Positions 26,024 through 34,085 of a stretch of 43,236 bases of DNA are shown here, piece by piece (the stretch's first letter is position 1; every line of letters starts with the position of its first letter). The notes beneath the pieces are model-generated. The model was given only the letters and a program-made list of their open reading frames with translations. It made no database searches and was not told the origin of the DNA. The position numbers and the translations under genes are program-made. The DNA comes from Caldilineaceae bacterium (GTDB lineage: Bacteria; Chloroflexota; Anaerolineae; Caldilineales; Caldilineaceae): contig JALSIX010000075.1 in NCBI GenBank assembly GCA_026989655.1, positions 1 through 43,236 on the forward strand. Direction: 5' to 3'.

Positions 26024-26822
26024 AGATGCCGGCCATCACCGGATTGGCAAGGGCACCCAGCCCTTCCACGTCCACGGTGACGGTGTCTCCTGGCCGAAGG
26101 GGACCGACGCCGGCAGGGGTGCCGGTCAGGACGAGATCGCCGGGCTCCAGGGTCATGCAGTTGGAGATGTGGGCCAGGAGGGACGGGATCGGGAAGACCA
26201 TCTGGTCGGTGGTTCCCTCCTGCCTCAACTCGTCGTTCACCAGGCAGCGGATGGTGCGTCGACTGGGCTCGAACCGGGTGTCGATCCAGGGGCCCACCGG
26301 GCAGAAGGTGTCGAACCCCTTGGCCCGAGCCCACTGGCCATCCCGGTCCTGGAGATCCCGGGCCGTGACGTCGTTGGCGCAGGTGTAGCCCAGCACCACG
26401 TTCCAGGCATCCTGGGGGTTGACGTATCGACACCGTTTGCCGATCACCACGGCCAGCTCGGCCTCGTGGTCCACCCGTTGGCTGACGGAGGGCAGGACCA
26501 CGGGCTCGCCGGGACCGATCACCGCGGAGGGTGGTTTCAGGAAGAGGAGGGGTTCCGGGGGCGGCCGATGTCCCCGCTCCTCCGCGTGGGCCGCATAGTT
26601 GCGCCCCACGCACACGATCTTCCGGGGCACCACCGGGGCCACCAGCCGGACCTGGGAACACAGGTGAGGGGGGCCGTCGATCTCCGGCGCGAACCCCCGG
26701 TTCAGCCGAGGGCTCTCGTAGGGTGCCCGGGCCAGGGGGTAGACCAGATCGTCCACCAGCAGGCCCCACCGGGCCTGCTCCGGGCTCTCCTGCACATCGG
26801 CCAGAAAACGTACGATCCGCAT
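26022..26822 (-). CDS. Fumarylacetoacetate hydrolase (FAH) family protein
   Basis: This is a 266-residue enzyme of the FAH fold, which hydrolyses or decarboxylates beta-keto acids in aromatic or sugar-acid breakdown. Family features are [35 protein letters not shown], the metal-binding [11 protein letters not shown], and [14 protein letters not shown] followed by [11 protein letters not shown]. The C-terminal [17 protein letters not shown] is also typical. These match the small-FAH subgroup (2-hydroxyhepta-2,4-diene-1,7-dioate isomerase, acylpyruvase). The exact substrate cannot be read from sequence. It starts at ATG 26822 and lies between the HD protein and argF on the same strand with no functional relation to either. 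Confidence 0.9.
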   Translation of the reverse strand: MRIVRFLADVQESPEQARWGLLVDDLVYPLARAPYESPRLNRGFAPEIDGPPHLCSQVRLVAPVVPRKIVCVGRNYAAHAEERGHRPPPEPLLFLKPPSAVIGPGEPVVLPSVSQRVDHEAELAVVIGKRCRYVNPQDAWNVVLGYTCANDVTARDLQDRDGQWARAKGFDTFCPVGPWIDTRFEPSRRTIRCLVNDELRQEGTTDQMVFPIPSLLAHISNCMTLEPGDLVLTGTPAGVGPLRPGDTVTVDVEGLGALANPVMAGI

Positions 26823-26894
26823 GGCCCCTACCTCGACTCGTCCGAACTCGATGGTGTTCGATCTGGCGGTGCCCCGTGGGGGCTGAGCGTCCCC

Positions 26895-27689
26895 TCAGGA
26901 AAAGCGCACATCGTTGATGATGAGCTGGAATTCGCAGCCCAGGAACGCCACGGCCTGGCGGACCATGGTCATCCGATCCAGGAAGATCTCGAAGTACTCG
27001 ATGACCTGGGCGAAGGAGGTGTCGATGGTCAGCTCCAGGGCGATGATCCGTTCCTCGGCCCGGACCCGCACGAAGCTGTGGGTGGCCGCGTAGTTCACCC
27101 GGTCGTGGATGTCGAAGGCGGCCATGTTTGGGTTCTGGACCCGGCTGCGATGGACATCGGCCTTGTCCGCGATGATCACCGCGGCGGCCACAGGGGTGGT
27201 GGCCGTCCCCCGTTCCTCCTCGTGGTTGCCGATGGCGTTCATCACCGTGGCTGCCTCGTCCGGCGGCATGCCCAGCCGCCGCAGGATGGACCAGGCCAGC
27301 AGGGCGCTGGTCTGGGCATGGTTGTCCCGGTGGACCAGGTTGCCGATATCGTGGAGGTAGCCCGCGATGTGGGCCAGTTCGCAGGTCCGGCCATCGTATC
27401 CCAGGTGGCGCAGGATGTTCTCCGCGATGTTGCCCACCAGGGCGGCATGGCGGTGGCCGTGTTCGGTGTAGCCCAGGGCCCGCAGGGATTCGTTGGCCTT
27501 CTCGATGAAGGCCCGGACCTCCGGATCCCGGCGCACGGCCTCCACCGTGACCGTCGCGGAGCCCTTATCCGGACGACGGTCACGGTGGAGGTCGGTCCCC
27601 TGGGAGGAGACGGGGCCTGAGGCCGTGGCCGGGGGTGCCGACCCAGGGGGGCCAGGCGGTGCAGGGGTGCGGTTGCGGGAAGTCCCCAT
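26895..27689 (-). CDS. HD-domain phosphohydrolase
   Basis: This is a metal-dependent phosphohydrolase-like protein of 264 residues. The HD metal site appears as HGHRHA (about residues 77-82), YLHDIGN with H113-D114, and NHEEE downstream. [12 protein letters not shown] is a late Asp motif of HD proteins. The substrate is unknown. Start ATG 27689 has AGAGAGG upstream and gives a Pro/Ser-rich N-terminal tail of about 45 residues before the conserved [15 protein letters not shown] downstream GTG start near that point is possible, because the tail coincides with an 18-bp perfect inverted repeat (27539-27591) and is compositionally odd. The gene follows the membrane-protein gene after 64 bp that contain short tandem repeats. 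Confidence 0.8.
   Translation of the reverse strand: MGTSRNRTPAPPGPPGSAPPATASGPVSSQGTDLHRDRRPDKGSATVTVEAVRRDPEVRAFIEKANESLRALGYTEHGHRHAALVGNIAENILRHLGYDGRTCELAHIAGYLHDIGNLVHRDNHAQTSALLAWSILRRLGMPPDEAATVMNAIGNHEEERGTATTPVAAAVIIADKADVHRSRVQNPNMAAFDIHDRVNYAATHSFVRVRAEERIIALELTIDTSFAQVIEYFEIFLDRMTMVRQAVAFLGCEFQLIINDVRFS
27539..27591 (-). repeat. 18-bp perfect inverted repeat near the HD gene start
   Basis: CCTCCACCGTGACCGTCG (27539-27556) and CGACGGTCACGGTGGAGG (27574-27591) are exact reverse complements around a 17-nt loop. It lies in the N-terminal tail region of the HD gene and would form a very stable mRNA hairpin. Confidence 0.9.
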
Positions 27690-27712
27690 GGAGCCTCTCT
27701 TTCCAGGTCGAT

Positions 27713-27738
27713 GGATCCAGGTTGAGGATCCAGGTTGA
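27713..27738 (-). repeat. 13-bp tandem repeat between membrane-protein and HD genes
   Basis: GGATCCAGGTTGA is repeated head to tail at 27713-27725 and 27726-27738. A degenerate third unit (CCAGGTCGAT) abuts on the 27703-27712 side. It lies 16 bp beyond the stop codon of the upstream membrane-protein gene, in the leader of the HD gene. Confidence 0.9.
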
Positions 27739-27753
27739 TGGATGCGATCCGGT

Positions 27754-28716
27754 TCAGGGGCTGCCCAGCCCCAGTCCGGTCAACCCCATGGCCAGGGTCC
27801 ACCAGGGCAGGGCTCGGTGGAGGGAGGTCCTCTGGGCCACGGCCCACCATGTGGGCAGGAAGAAGAGCGTCAGCAGGCCTACCCACAGGGGCTGGACGCG
27901 GAGGACGAAGATGGCCAACAGCCCCACCTGTGCCAGGATCAGGGCCCACCGAAAGAGCCGAGGCCCCTCCCCGCCCACGGCCTGATGTCCGGCCCAGAGC
28001 AGCAGGGTCCACAGCAGGGCTGCGCTCCAGGGCTTCCAATCGCCCTCCCAGCCACCCGGTGTGAGGAGCAGGCCCAGGCTCCAGGGCAGGGCCACGGCCA
28101 TCAGGCTGTGGAACAGCCCCAACGGCACGGCCGCGGTCCTCTGGGCCACCCGACCGCCCAGGCTGGCACCGATGGCCAGGCCGGTGAGCCCCAGGGCCAC
28201 CGGGCCCAGGACCCAGGCCACCCCCAGGCCCAGGGCCACGATGGGCAACGCCAGGCGAACCCGCAAGGTCTGCTCGTTGAGGCCGTGGATCCCCAACAGC
28301 CGGGCCGCCGGCGAACCGTCCTGCAGGTAGGGCAGGTGCAGGGACAGGGGACGGGCCTGGACAGCGGCCTCCTCCACGGTCTCCGGCCGCGTCAGCGCGG
28401 CCCATATGCCGCCCCACAGGGGGTCGGCCAGGAGGAAGAGCAGGAGCAGCCGAGGACCGTCCAAGGTGTCGGGACGGCGGAGGATGCCTGTGGCCAGGAG
28501 GGCGGCGAACAGGGACCAGGCCGCGGCGATGCGCCAGGGCCCCTCCCGAAGGGCGACCCGCAGTTCCGCCACAGCAGTGCCCGGTGTGAGGATCGCTCCC
28601 TGAGGAGCTGGGTGTGGGGGCAGGGCGCTGTGGGCCTGTCCCGGCCCTGGGGAGGTGGCGCGTGTCCGGCCCGCAGAATGCATCTCGGCCACGCTGAGGA
28701 CCTCCGCTTGGGACAC
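27754..28716 (-). CDS. Polytopic membrane protein of unknown function
   Basis: I do not recognise this 320-residue protein. After a polar N-terminal stretch of about 50 residues it has about eight hydrophobic segments, for example [35 protein letters not shown] and [16 protein letters not shown]. The pattern resembles prenyltransferase-like or YhhN-like membrane proteins only loosely. GTG 28716 is chosen because GGAGG lies 8 bases upstream; ATG 28683 is an alternative. A TATAAT element on the minus strand at 28796-28791 is well placed to drive it, so it may open the downstream HD-FAH-argF-cdaA-cdaR-der-M28 series. Confidence 0.6.
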   Translation of the reverse strand: MSQAEVLSVAEMHSAGRTRATSPGPGQAHSALPPHPAPQGAILTPGTAVAELRVALREGPWRIAAAWSLFAALLATGILRRPDTLDGPRLLLLFLLADPLWGGIWAALTRPETVEEAAVQARPLSLHLPYLQDGSPAARLLGIHGLNEQTLRVRLALPIVALGLGVAWVLGPVALGLTGLAIGASLGGRVAQRTAAVPLGLFHSLMAVALPWSLGLLLTPGGWEGDWKPWSAALLWTLLLWAGHQAVGGEGPRLFRWALILAQVGLLAIFVLRVQPLWVGLLTLFFLPTWWAVAQRTSLHRALPWWTLAMGLTGLGLGSP

Positions 28717-28790
28717 CCCGAACCTCCCTCAGCCTGCGGCTTGGACGCCGGGGCAAGAAGTCCAGATGGTTGAAGCAACCCGATGGAAGG

Positions 28791-28818
28791 ATTATACCAG
28801 ATCGCCAGGGGCGGTGAA
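28791..28818 (-). promoter_or_regulatory. Candidate promoter for the membrane-protein gene
   Basis: Minus-strand TATAAT (28796-28791) is a perfect -10. TTCACC (28818-28813), 16 bp upstream, is a 4/6 -35. The start codon at 28716 lies about 70 bp downstream. Confidence 0.55.
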
Positions 28819-28830
28819 AGTTCCTGCAGG

Positions 28831-28860
28831 CACAAGGAATGTAGCCACAAGGAAGATGTG
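28831..28860. repeat. Imperfect 15-bp tandem repeat
   Basis: CACAAGGAATGTAGC (28831-28845) is followed directly by CACAAGGAAGATGTG (28846-28860); the first nine bases are identical. It lies just upstream of the 28791-28818 promoter candidate and might be a binding site, or chance. Confidence 0.35.
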
Positions 28861-28976
28861 CCGCCCTCCCTGTCCGCCCTGACAGGTCCCTGGGGACCTG
28901 GGGCGCTGTGGACAGAGCCGGGCGGCAAGGCGTGGGAGGTGGAAGGAGGCCGGCGGAGTCGAAGAGGTCCGGGAGT

Positions 28977-29927
28977 TCATCGGGGCAGAAGGAGCCGGAG
29001 CCGGCCCGGCTGGACCGTCACATGGGCCTCCACCGCGGCCTCGGTGATCACCTCTCCGTCCGTGTGGACCGGCACGGGCCCTTGGAAGCGCAGGTGGGCC
29101 TCCCGACAACGGGTCAGGTGGAAGACCGGGCTGTTCCGGTGGGCTCCGAAGAGGGTCAGGGGCAGCAACTTGAGGATCTGGACGGTGGTGAGCGCGTCCG
29201 CCACGCCCATGTCCAACAGGCCATCGTCCATCTTCGCGTCTGGGGTCAGGTAGAAGCCACCGCCGGTGCGTCGGCTGTTGCCGAAGGTGACCAGGAGGGC
29301 GGGCTGGGCGCGTCGGTGCTCCACCCCCTGTTCGTCCACCCAGGTGAGCTCCACATGGGGCTGGTCGTAGCGGCGCAGGGCCATGAAGACGGCTCCCAGG
29401 TAGATGAGGAAGCCCCGCAGTCGGGCAATCCTCTGGCTCTCCACCGTGACCTGGGCCTCAAAGCCCAACCCCATGTTGTTGTCGAAGTAGCGCTCCACCG
29501 CGCCTCCGTCGGCGGTCACCAGGCGGGCATGGCCCAGGTCCACCGCGTGCAGGCGCCCCTCCCGTACACTGCGCGCGGCCCGGACCAGCTCTCGGGGGGC
29601 TCCGGCCATGGCCGCGAAGTCGTTGCCCGAACCGATGGGCAACACCAGCAGGGTGCCCACCGGCGCGTCCGGCCCCACGGCCTGGGCCAGGCCGTTGACC
29701 ACCTCGTTCACCGTGCCGTCTCCACCTGCGGCCGCCACGATCGGGAAGCCGTCCGCCCGGGCACGCCGGGCCAGCTCGATGGCGTGGCCCGGGCCGTCGG
29801 TGATCACCAGGCGGAAGGGCACTTCCGCCTCCTGGAAGGCCCGGCGGATGCGGCCCGCGATACGCTCGCCCCGTCCCCGGCCGGAGTACGGGTTGAGGAC
29901 GATGAACACCGGAGAGATCTCGGCCAT
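28977..29927 (-). CDS. Diacylglycerol/lipid kinase family protein (YegS/DagK-like)
   Basis: This is a 316-residue soluble kinase that phosphorylates a lipid such as diacylglycerol or undecaprenol-linked substrates with ATP. The N-terminal LNPYSGRGRG and the hallmark GGDGTVNEV (residues 68-76) form the nucleotide site. IGSGNDFA and DNNMGLGFEAQV are also family features, and the C-terminal beta domain ends with RLRLLLPR. No membrane segment is present, as is normal for this soluble family. It lies 72 bp after the amylase gene on the same strand. A 260-bp gap separates it from the next gene, which has its own promoter candidate. Substrate assignment is not possible from sequence. Confidence 0.92.
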   Translation of the reverse strand: MAEISPVFIVLNPYSGRGRGERIAGRIRRAFQEAEVPFRLVITDGPGHAIELARRARADGFPIVAAAGGDGTVNEVVNGLAQAVGPDAPVGTLLVLPIGSGNDFAAMAGAPRELVRAARSVREGRLHAVDLGHARLVTADGGAVERYFDNNMGLGFEAQVTVESQRIARLRGFLIYLGAVFMALRRYDQPHVELTWVDEQGVEHRRAQPALLVTFGNSRRTGGGFYLTPDAKMDDGLLDMGVADALTTVQILKLLPLTLFGAHRNSPVFHLTRCREAHLRFQGPVPVHTDGEVITEAAVEAHVTVQPGRLRLLLPR

Positions 29928-29999
29928 GATGGTCCATCCTGCTGGGAGGTGGTGCGGATGATGGAAGCCCGGGATGTTGGGATGTCGGCTTGGCCCCGC

Positions 30000-31493
30000 T
30001 CAAGCGGTGGTTTCCCGCAGGATCAGGGCGCTCCGGGGCGGGATCCGGACCCCGGAGAGGGCGCCTCCGTGGGCGGTGTAGTCGCCCTCTCCCCAGACGG
30101 CCCGGAAGCGGCCATCTGGGGAGAGCAGCCGGCCCAGGGGGATCGTCGCCTGGCGGGGACGACGCCAGGCATTGAAGGCCACCAACAGCCGTTCCTGGCC
30201 CTGGGCTCGAGCAAAGGCATAGACCCCTTGCCCGGCGTGGAGGGTCTCGAAATCGCCGGTGCGCAGGGCCACAAAACGGCGACGCAGCCCGATGGCCTGC
30301 CGGTAGAACTCCAGGAGCCCGTGGTTCCAGCGGGCCGGGTCGTGCCAGGGGAAGGCCCCGCGACATCCGGGGTCCGGCCCCCCGGTCATGCCGATCTCGT
30401 CCCCATAGTAGATGCAGGGCGCGCCGGGCATGGTCATCTGGAAGAGGACGCAGAGGCGCAGGGCGCTCTCGTCTCCCTGGACGGTCCACAGGGCCCGGGC
30501 CGTGTCGTGGCTGTCCAGCAGGTTGAGCTGGGCCAGGAGCACGGGCCACTCGTAGAGGGCCAGCATTTCGTGGACCCCTTGGGCGAAGGCCTCCGCGCGG
30601 AGGCGGTGGAGCGGGTATCCGCCGGGCCTGTACCCGGGGCGCAGGGTGCGCGCGGCGAAGAAGCCCAGGGCCAGACGGCTGAAGATGTAGTTCATCACCC
30701 CGTCGAACCGGTCCCCCCGAAGCCATTCCTGGGCTGCCCCCCAGATCTCCCCCACCAGGTAGGCCTGGGGATTCGCCTCCCGGACCACCTGTCGGAATGC
30801 CTGCCAGAAGGCCACGTCGTCGATCTCCTGGGGCACGTCCAGCCGCCAGCCGTCCGCGCCGAACTCCATCCAGTGGCGAGCCACCCGGAGGAGGTAGTCG
30901 CGGACCCCAGGGTTGTGGATGTTGAACTTGGGCAGGGCCGGAAGGTCCCACCAGGCCGCGTAGTTCAGGGGATGGGAGAGCCCTTCATCCCGGCAATAGG
31001 CGTGTAGGGGCCAGCCTCGAACCGTGAACCAGTCCACGTACGGGGAGTCCGGGCCGTTCTCCAGGATGTGGTGGAAGGCCCAGAATCCCCGGCTGGCGTG
31101 GTTGAAGACCCCATCCAGCACCACCCGGATGCCCCGTTCGTGGGCCGCGTCCAGCAACTCCCGCAGGGCGGCATTGCCCCCCAACAGGGGATCCACCTGG
31201 AAGTAGTCGTAGGTGTGGTAGCGGTGGTTGGCCGCGGAGGCGAAGATGGGGTTCAGGTAGATGGCGTTGATGCCCAGCTCGTCCAGATAGTCCAGACGGT
31301 CCACGATGCCGTAGAGATCACCGCCCTGAAAGCCCTGCTCCTCCGGCGGGGTTCCCCAGGGCTTCAGGCGAATGCCCGGGGGCAGGGGATTGCGGGGACT
31401 GCGGGCAAAGCGGTCGGGGAAGATCTGGTAGAAGATGGCGTGGGCGACCCATTCCGGTGGCTGGGCAAAGGCGGGATCGTGGGAGGCAGACAT
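30000..31493 (-). CDS. Alpha-amylase family (GH13) glycosidase, neopullulanase/cyclomaltodextrinase-like
   Basis: This is a 497-residue GH13 enzyme with no signal peptide, so it probably acts on maltodextrins in the cytoplasm. Catalytic-barrel regions are visible in order: GGDLYGIVDRLDYLDELGI, VVLDGVFNHAS (region I), DGWRLDVPQEI with the nucleophile Asp (region II), LVGEIWG with the acid/base Glu (region III), and LLDSHDTAR with the third Asp (region IV). The N-terminal FYQIFPDRFARS is typical of the neopullulanase/cyclomaltodextrinase group, but the extra N-terminal domain of many members is missing. ATG 31493 has GGAGAG upstream. A TTGACA promoter lies at 31543-31571. Glucose released could feed the glucokinase encoded at 37701. 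Confidence 0.92.
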   Translation of the reverse strand: MSASHDPAFAQPPEWVAHAIFYQIFPDRFARSPRNPLPPGIRLKPWGTPPEEQGFQGGDLYGIVDRLDYLDELGINAIYLNPIFASAANHRYHTYDYFQVDPLLGGNAALRELLDAAHERGIRVVLDGVFNHASRGFWAFHHILENGPDSPYVDWFTVRGWPLHAYCRDEGLSHPLNYAAWWDLPALPKFNIHNPGVRDYLLRVARHWMEFGADGWRLDVPQEIDDVAFWQAFRQVVREANPQAYLVGEIWGAAQEWLRGDRFDGVMNYIFSRLALGFFAARTLRPGYRPGGYPLHRLRAEAFAQGVHEMLALYEWPVLLAQLNLLDSHDTARALWTVQGDESALRLCVLFQMTMPGAPCIYYGDEIGMTGGPDPGCRGAFPWHDPARWNHGLLEFYRQAIGLRRRFVALRTGDFETLHAGQGVYAFARAQGQERLLVAFNAWRRPRQATIPLGRLLSPDGRFRAVWGEGDYTAHGGALSGVRIPPRSALILRETTA

Positions 31494-31542
31494 GGGCTCT
31501 CCGCCGAGATTGGGCAACCGGTTCGTCCGCGGACGGTGCGGT

Positions 31543-31571
31543 ATTGTGGCACAGCCCGTCTCCCTTGTCAA
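31543..31571 (-). promoter_or_regulatory. Promoter for the amylase gene
   Basis: On the minus strand a perfect TTGACA (31571-31566), 17 bp and CACAAT (31548-31543) form a good promoter about 50 bp before the amylase start. It is back to back with the plus-strand promoter at 31592. Confidence 0.65.
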
Positions 31572-31591
31572 TCTCGCCCCGAGGACTGCGG

Positions 31592-31620
31592 TTGCGAGCC
31601 AGGCCGGCTTGGGCTATCCT
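31592..31620 (+). promoter_or_regulatory. Promoter for the keto-deoxy-sugar-acid dehydratase gene
   Basis: TTGCGA (31592-31597), a 17-bp spacer and TATCCT (31615-31620) match the consensus moderately. It diverges from the amylase promoter, with 20 bp between their -35 elements. Confidence 0.5.
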
Positions 31621-31682
31621 AGAGGAGGCACGTGGCCGGTACACCGATGTGGGAACTCCACACACCGGAGGAAGACAGCACC

Positions 31683-32504
31683 ATGGAGCTCACCCGGCAT
31701 CCCACTCCCCAGGGGGCCCGTTGGGCGCTGGATGGGCGCGCCCTCCCGGCCGGGTTCACCCTGGCAGGCCTCCTGGCCCTGCCCCGAGCCCACCTGATGG
31801 CCCTGCTCCAGGAGATCCGTCCGGGCCTCCAGGCCCCGGCAGATGGCCCGCTGTTGGCCCCGGTGGAGCCCCAACAGGAGGTATGGGGCAGCGGCGTCAC
31901 CTACCTGCGCAGTCGGGACGCCCGCAGGGCCGAGTCCGCGGTGGCCGATGTCTACGAGCAGGTCTATCGGGCCCAGCGGCCGGAGCTCTTCTTCAAGGCC
32001 CCCGGCTGGCGGGTGGTGGCGCCTGGACAGCCGGTGCGCATCCGCCGGGACGCGGCCTGGAACGTGCCGGAACCCGAGCTCACCCTGGTGCTCAATGCCT
32101 ACGGGGAGATCGTGGGCTACACCGCGGGCAACGACATGTCCTCCCGGGACATCGAGGGCGAGAACCCCCTCTATCTGCCCCAGGCCAAGATCTACAATGG
32201 CTCGTGCGCGGTGGGCCCGGCCATTCGCCTGCTTCCCGAGGGGACGCTCCAGGAGCTGACCATCTTTCTGGAGATCTTCCGGGGGACGGAGCCGGTGTTC
32301 CACGGCGCCATCGGAACCGGGCAGATGAAGCGGAGGCCATCGGAGCTGGCCCAGTACCTGTTCCGGGAGCTGGACTTCCCCCAGGGCGTGTTGCTCATGA
32401 CCGGGACCGGCATCGTGCCCCCGGACGAGTTCAGCCTTCAACCCGGCGACCGGGTGCGGATCGGCGTCGGCGACCTGGTGTTGGAGAACCCGGTGGCGGC
32501 GTAG
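31683..32504 (+). CDS. 2-keto-3-deoxy-pentonate (xylonate/arabinonate) dehydratase-like, FAH fold
   Basis: This is a 273-residue FAH-superfamily enzyme whose segments match the 2-keto-3-deoxy-D-xylonate/arabinonate dehydratases of Weimberg-type pathways (Caulobacter XylX, Sulfolobus KdaD). The matching segments are VWGSGVTYLRSR, AVADVYEQVYRAQRPELFFKAPG, IRRDAAWNVPEPELTLV, GYTAGNDMSSRDIEGENPLYLPQAKIY and LLMTGTGIVPPDEF. The product would be 2-oxoglutarate semialdehyde, the substrate of the aldehyde dehydrogenase encoded 61 bp downstream. GGAGGA lies about 10 bases before ATG 31683. Sugar dehydrogenase and aldonate dehydratase genes are not adjacent, although the Gfo/Idh protein at 36621 could be a sugar dehydrogenase. 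Hydrolase activity on another substrate is the alternative. Confidence 0.85.
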   Translation: MELTRHPTPQGARWALDGRALPAGFTLAGLLALPRAHLMALLQEIRPGLQAPADGPLLAPVEPQQEVWGSGVTYLRSRDARRAESAVADVYEQVYRAQRPELFFKAPGWRVVAPGQPVRIRRDAAWNVPEPELTLVLNAYGEIVGYTAGNDMSSRDIEGENPLYLPQAKIYNGSCAVGPAIRLLPEGTLQELTIFLEIFRGTEPVFHGAIGTGQMKRRPSELAQYLFRELDFPQGVLLMTGTGIVPPDEFSLQPGDRVRIGVGDLVLENPVAA

Positions 32505-32565
32505 ACTCCCGGAGCGCCTTCCGGAACGAGTGACCACAACCCCGAACACAGGAGGGTGCCAAGCC

Positions 32566-34008
32566 ATGACCCAGTTCCGCAACCTGATCGGCGGCCAGTG
32601 GGTGGATTCCTCCAGCGGCGCGACCTTCGAGAGCCACAACCCGGCCCGCACGGACGACGTCATCGGCCAGTTCCCCGCGGCCACGCCCGAGGACGTCCAG
32701 AGGGCCGTCGCCGCAGCCCGGGCGGCCCTGGAGGGCTGGGCCAGCATGCCCCCGCCCCAACGGGGCGCGATCCTGGATCGGGCCAGCCGCCTCATCGAGG
32801 CCCGGGCCGAGGAGATGGCCCGGGCCCTGACCCGGGAGGAGGGCAAGACCTACCGGGAGGCCCTGGGCGAGGTCCACCGAGCCCGGGACATCTTCCGCTA
32901 CTACGCCGGGGAGGGTTGGCGCATGGGAGGCCAGACCTTTCCCAGCAATGTCCAGGGCGAGCTCCTCTACACCCGGCGGGAGCCCCTGGGGGTGGTGGCG
33001 GTCATCACCCCCTGGAACTTCCCCATCGCCATCCCGGCCTGGAAGATCGCGCCGGCCCTGATCTACGGCAACACCGTGGTCTTCAAGCCCGCATCCTTCA
33101 CCCCCCACATCGCCCTCCTGTTGGTGGAGGCCCTGGTGGAGGCAGGCGTGCCCGCGGGGGTGATCAACTACATCACCGGCTCGGGCCGGGATGTGGGCGA
33201 TGCCCTGGTCGGCAGCCCCCAGGTGGACGGCATCAGCTTCACCGGATCCCACCGGGTGGGCACCGCCATCTACGCCAAGGCCGTCCAGAACCTCACCCGA
33301 GTCCAGTTGGAGATGGGCGGCAAGAACCCTACGGTGGTCCTCCGGGACGCGGACCTGGACCTGGCCGTGCGCATCGTGGCCACGGGCGCCTTTGGGGTCA
33401 CCGGCCAGGCCTGCACCGCGACCAGCCGGGTCATCGTGGAGGAGCCCATCGCGGAGGCCTTTGCAGAGCGGCTGGTGGAGACGGCCAGGCGCATCCGGGT
33501 GGGCTATGGCCTGGAGGAGGGGGTGGACATGGGCCCCGCGGTGAGCCAGGACCAGCTGGAGACCGACCTGGAGTACGTGGCGGTGGGCAAGCAGGAGGGC
33601 GCCCGGCTGCTGGTGGGCGGCACCTCCACCGGCCAGGGCGGCTACTTCATCCTGCCCACGGTCTTCGACCACGTGGACGTGGAGATGCGCATCGCCCAGG
33701 AGGAGATCTTCGGCCCCATTGTGGGGATCATCCGGGCCCGGGACCTGGACGACGCCATTGCCAAGGCCAACGCCATCGAGTACGGCCTGTCGGCCACGGT
33801 GGTCACCCGCGATCTGCAGGCCGCCTTCCAGTTCGCGAACCGGGTGGAGGCTGGCGTGGTCAAGGTGAACGAACCCACCACAGGCCTGGCCCTCCAGGCG
33901 CCTTTCGGCGGCTTCAAACACTCCAGCGCGAACACCTTCAAGGAGCAAGGGCCGGCGGCCATCGAGTTCTACACCCGGGTGAAGACCGTCTACATGGGCC
34001 ACGGATAG
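32566..34008 (+). CDS. NAD(P)-dependent aldehyde dehydrogenase, probably 2-oxoglutarate semialdehyde dehydrogenase
   Basis: This ALDH-superfamily enzyme has 480 residues. The catalytic Cys283 lies in GVTGQACTATSRVIV and the general base Glu249 in QLEMGGKNP. Cofactor motifs ITPWNFPIAIP and FTGSHRVG are intact. The C-terminal loop is PFGGFKHSS. The GQxCTATSR active-site context and the neighbouring keto-deoxy-sugar-acid dehydratase suggest oxidation of 2-oxoglutarate semialdehyde to 2-oxoglutarate. Succinate semialdehyde or betaine aldehyde dehydrogenase remain possible. ATG 32566 is chosen from AGGAGG at 32550-32555. It is probably co-transcribed with the upstream gene and perhaps with hutI 77 bp downstream. 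Confidence 0.88.
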   Translation: MTQFRNLIGGQWVDSSSGATFESHNPARTDDVIGQFPAATPEDVQRAVAAARAALEGWASMPPPQRGAILDRASRLIEARAEEMARALTREEGKTYREALGEVHRARDIFRYYAGEGWRMGGQTFPSNVQGELLYTRREPLGVVAVITPWNFPIAIPAWKIAPALIYGNTVVFKPASFTPHIALLLVEALVEAGVPAGVINYITGSGRDVGDALVGSPQVDGISFTGSHRVGTAIYAKAVQNLTRVQLEMGGKNPTVVLRDADLDLAVRIVATGAFGVTGQACTATSRVIVEEPIAEAFAERLVETARRIRVGYGLEEGVDMGPAVSQDQLETDLEYVAVGKQEGARLLVGGTSTGQGGYFILPTVFDHVDVEMRIAQEEIFGPIVGIIRARDLDDAIAKANAIEYGLSATVVTRDLQAAFQFANRVEAGVVKVNEPTTGLALQAPFGGFKHSSANTFKEQGPAAIEFYTRVKTVYMGHG

Positions 34009-34085
34009 GGCCCACCCACCCAGGAACTCGACCGACCGGGCTGCCCGGACATTCCGGAAGCCCCTTCGAGTCCCACCGGAACGCC

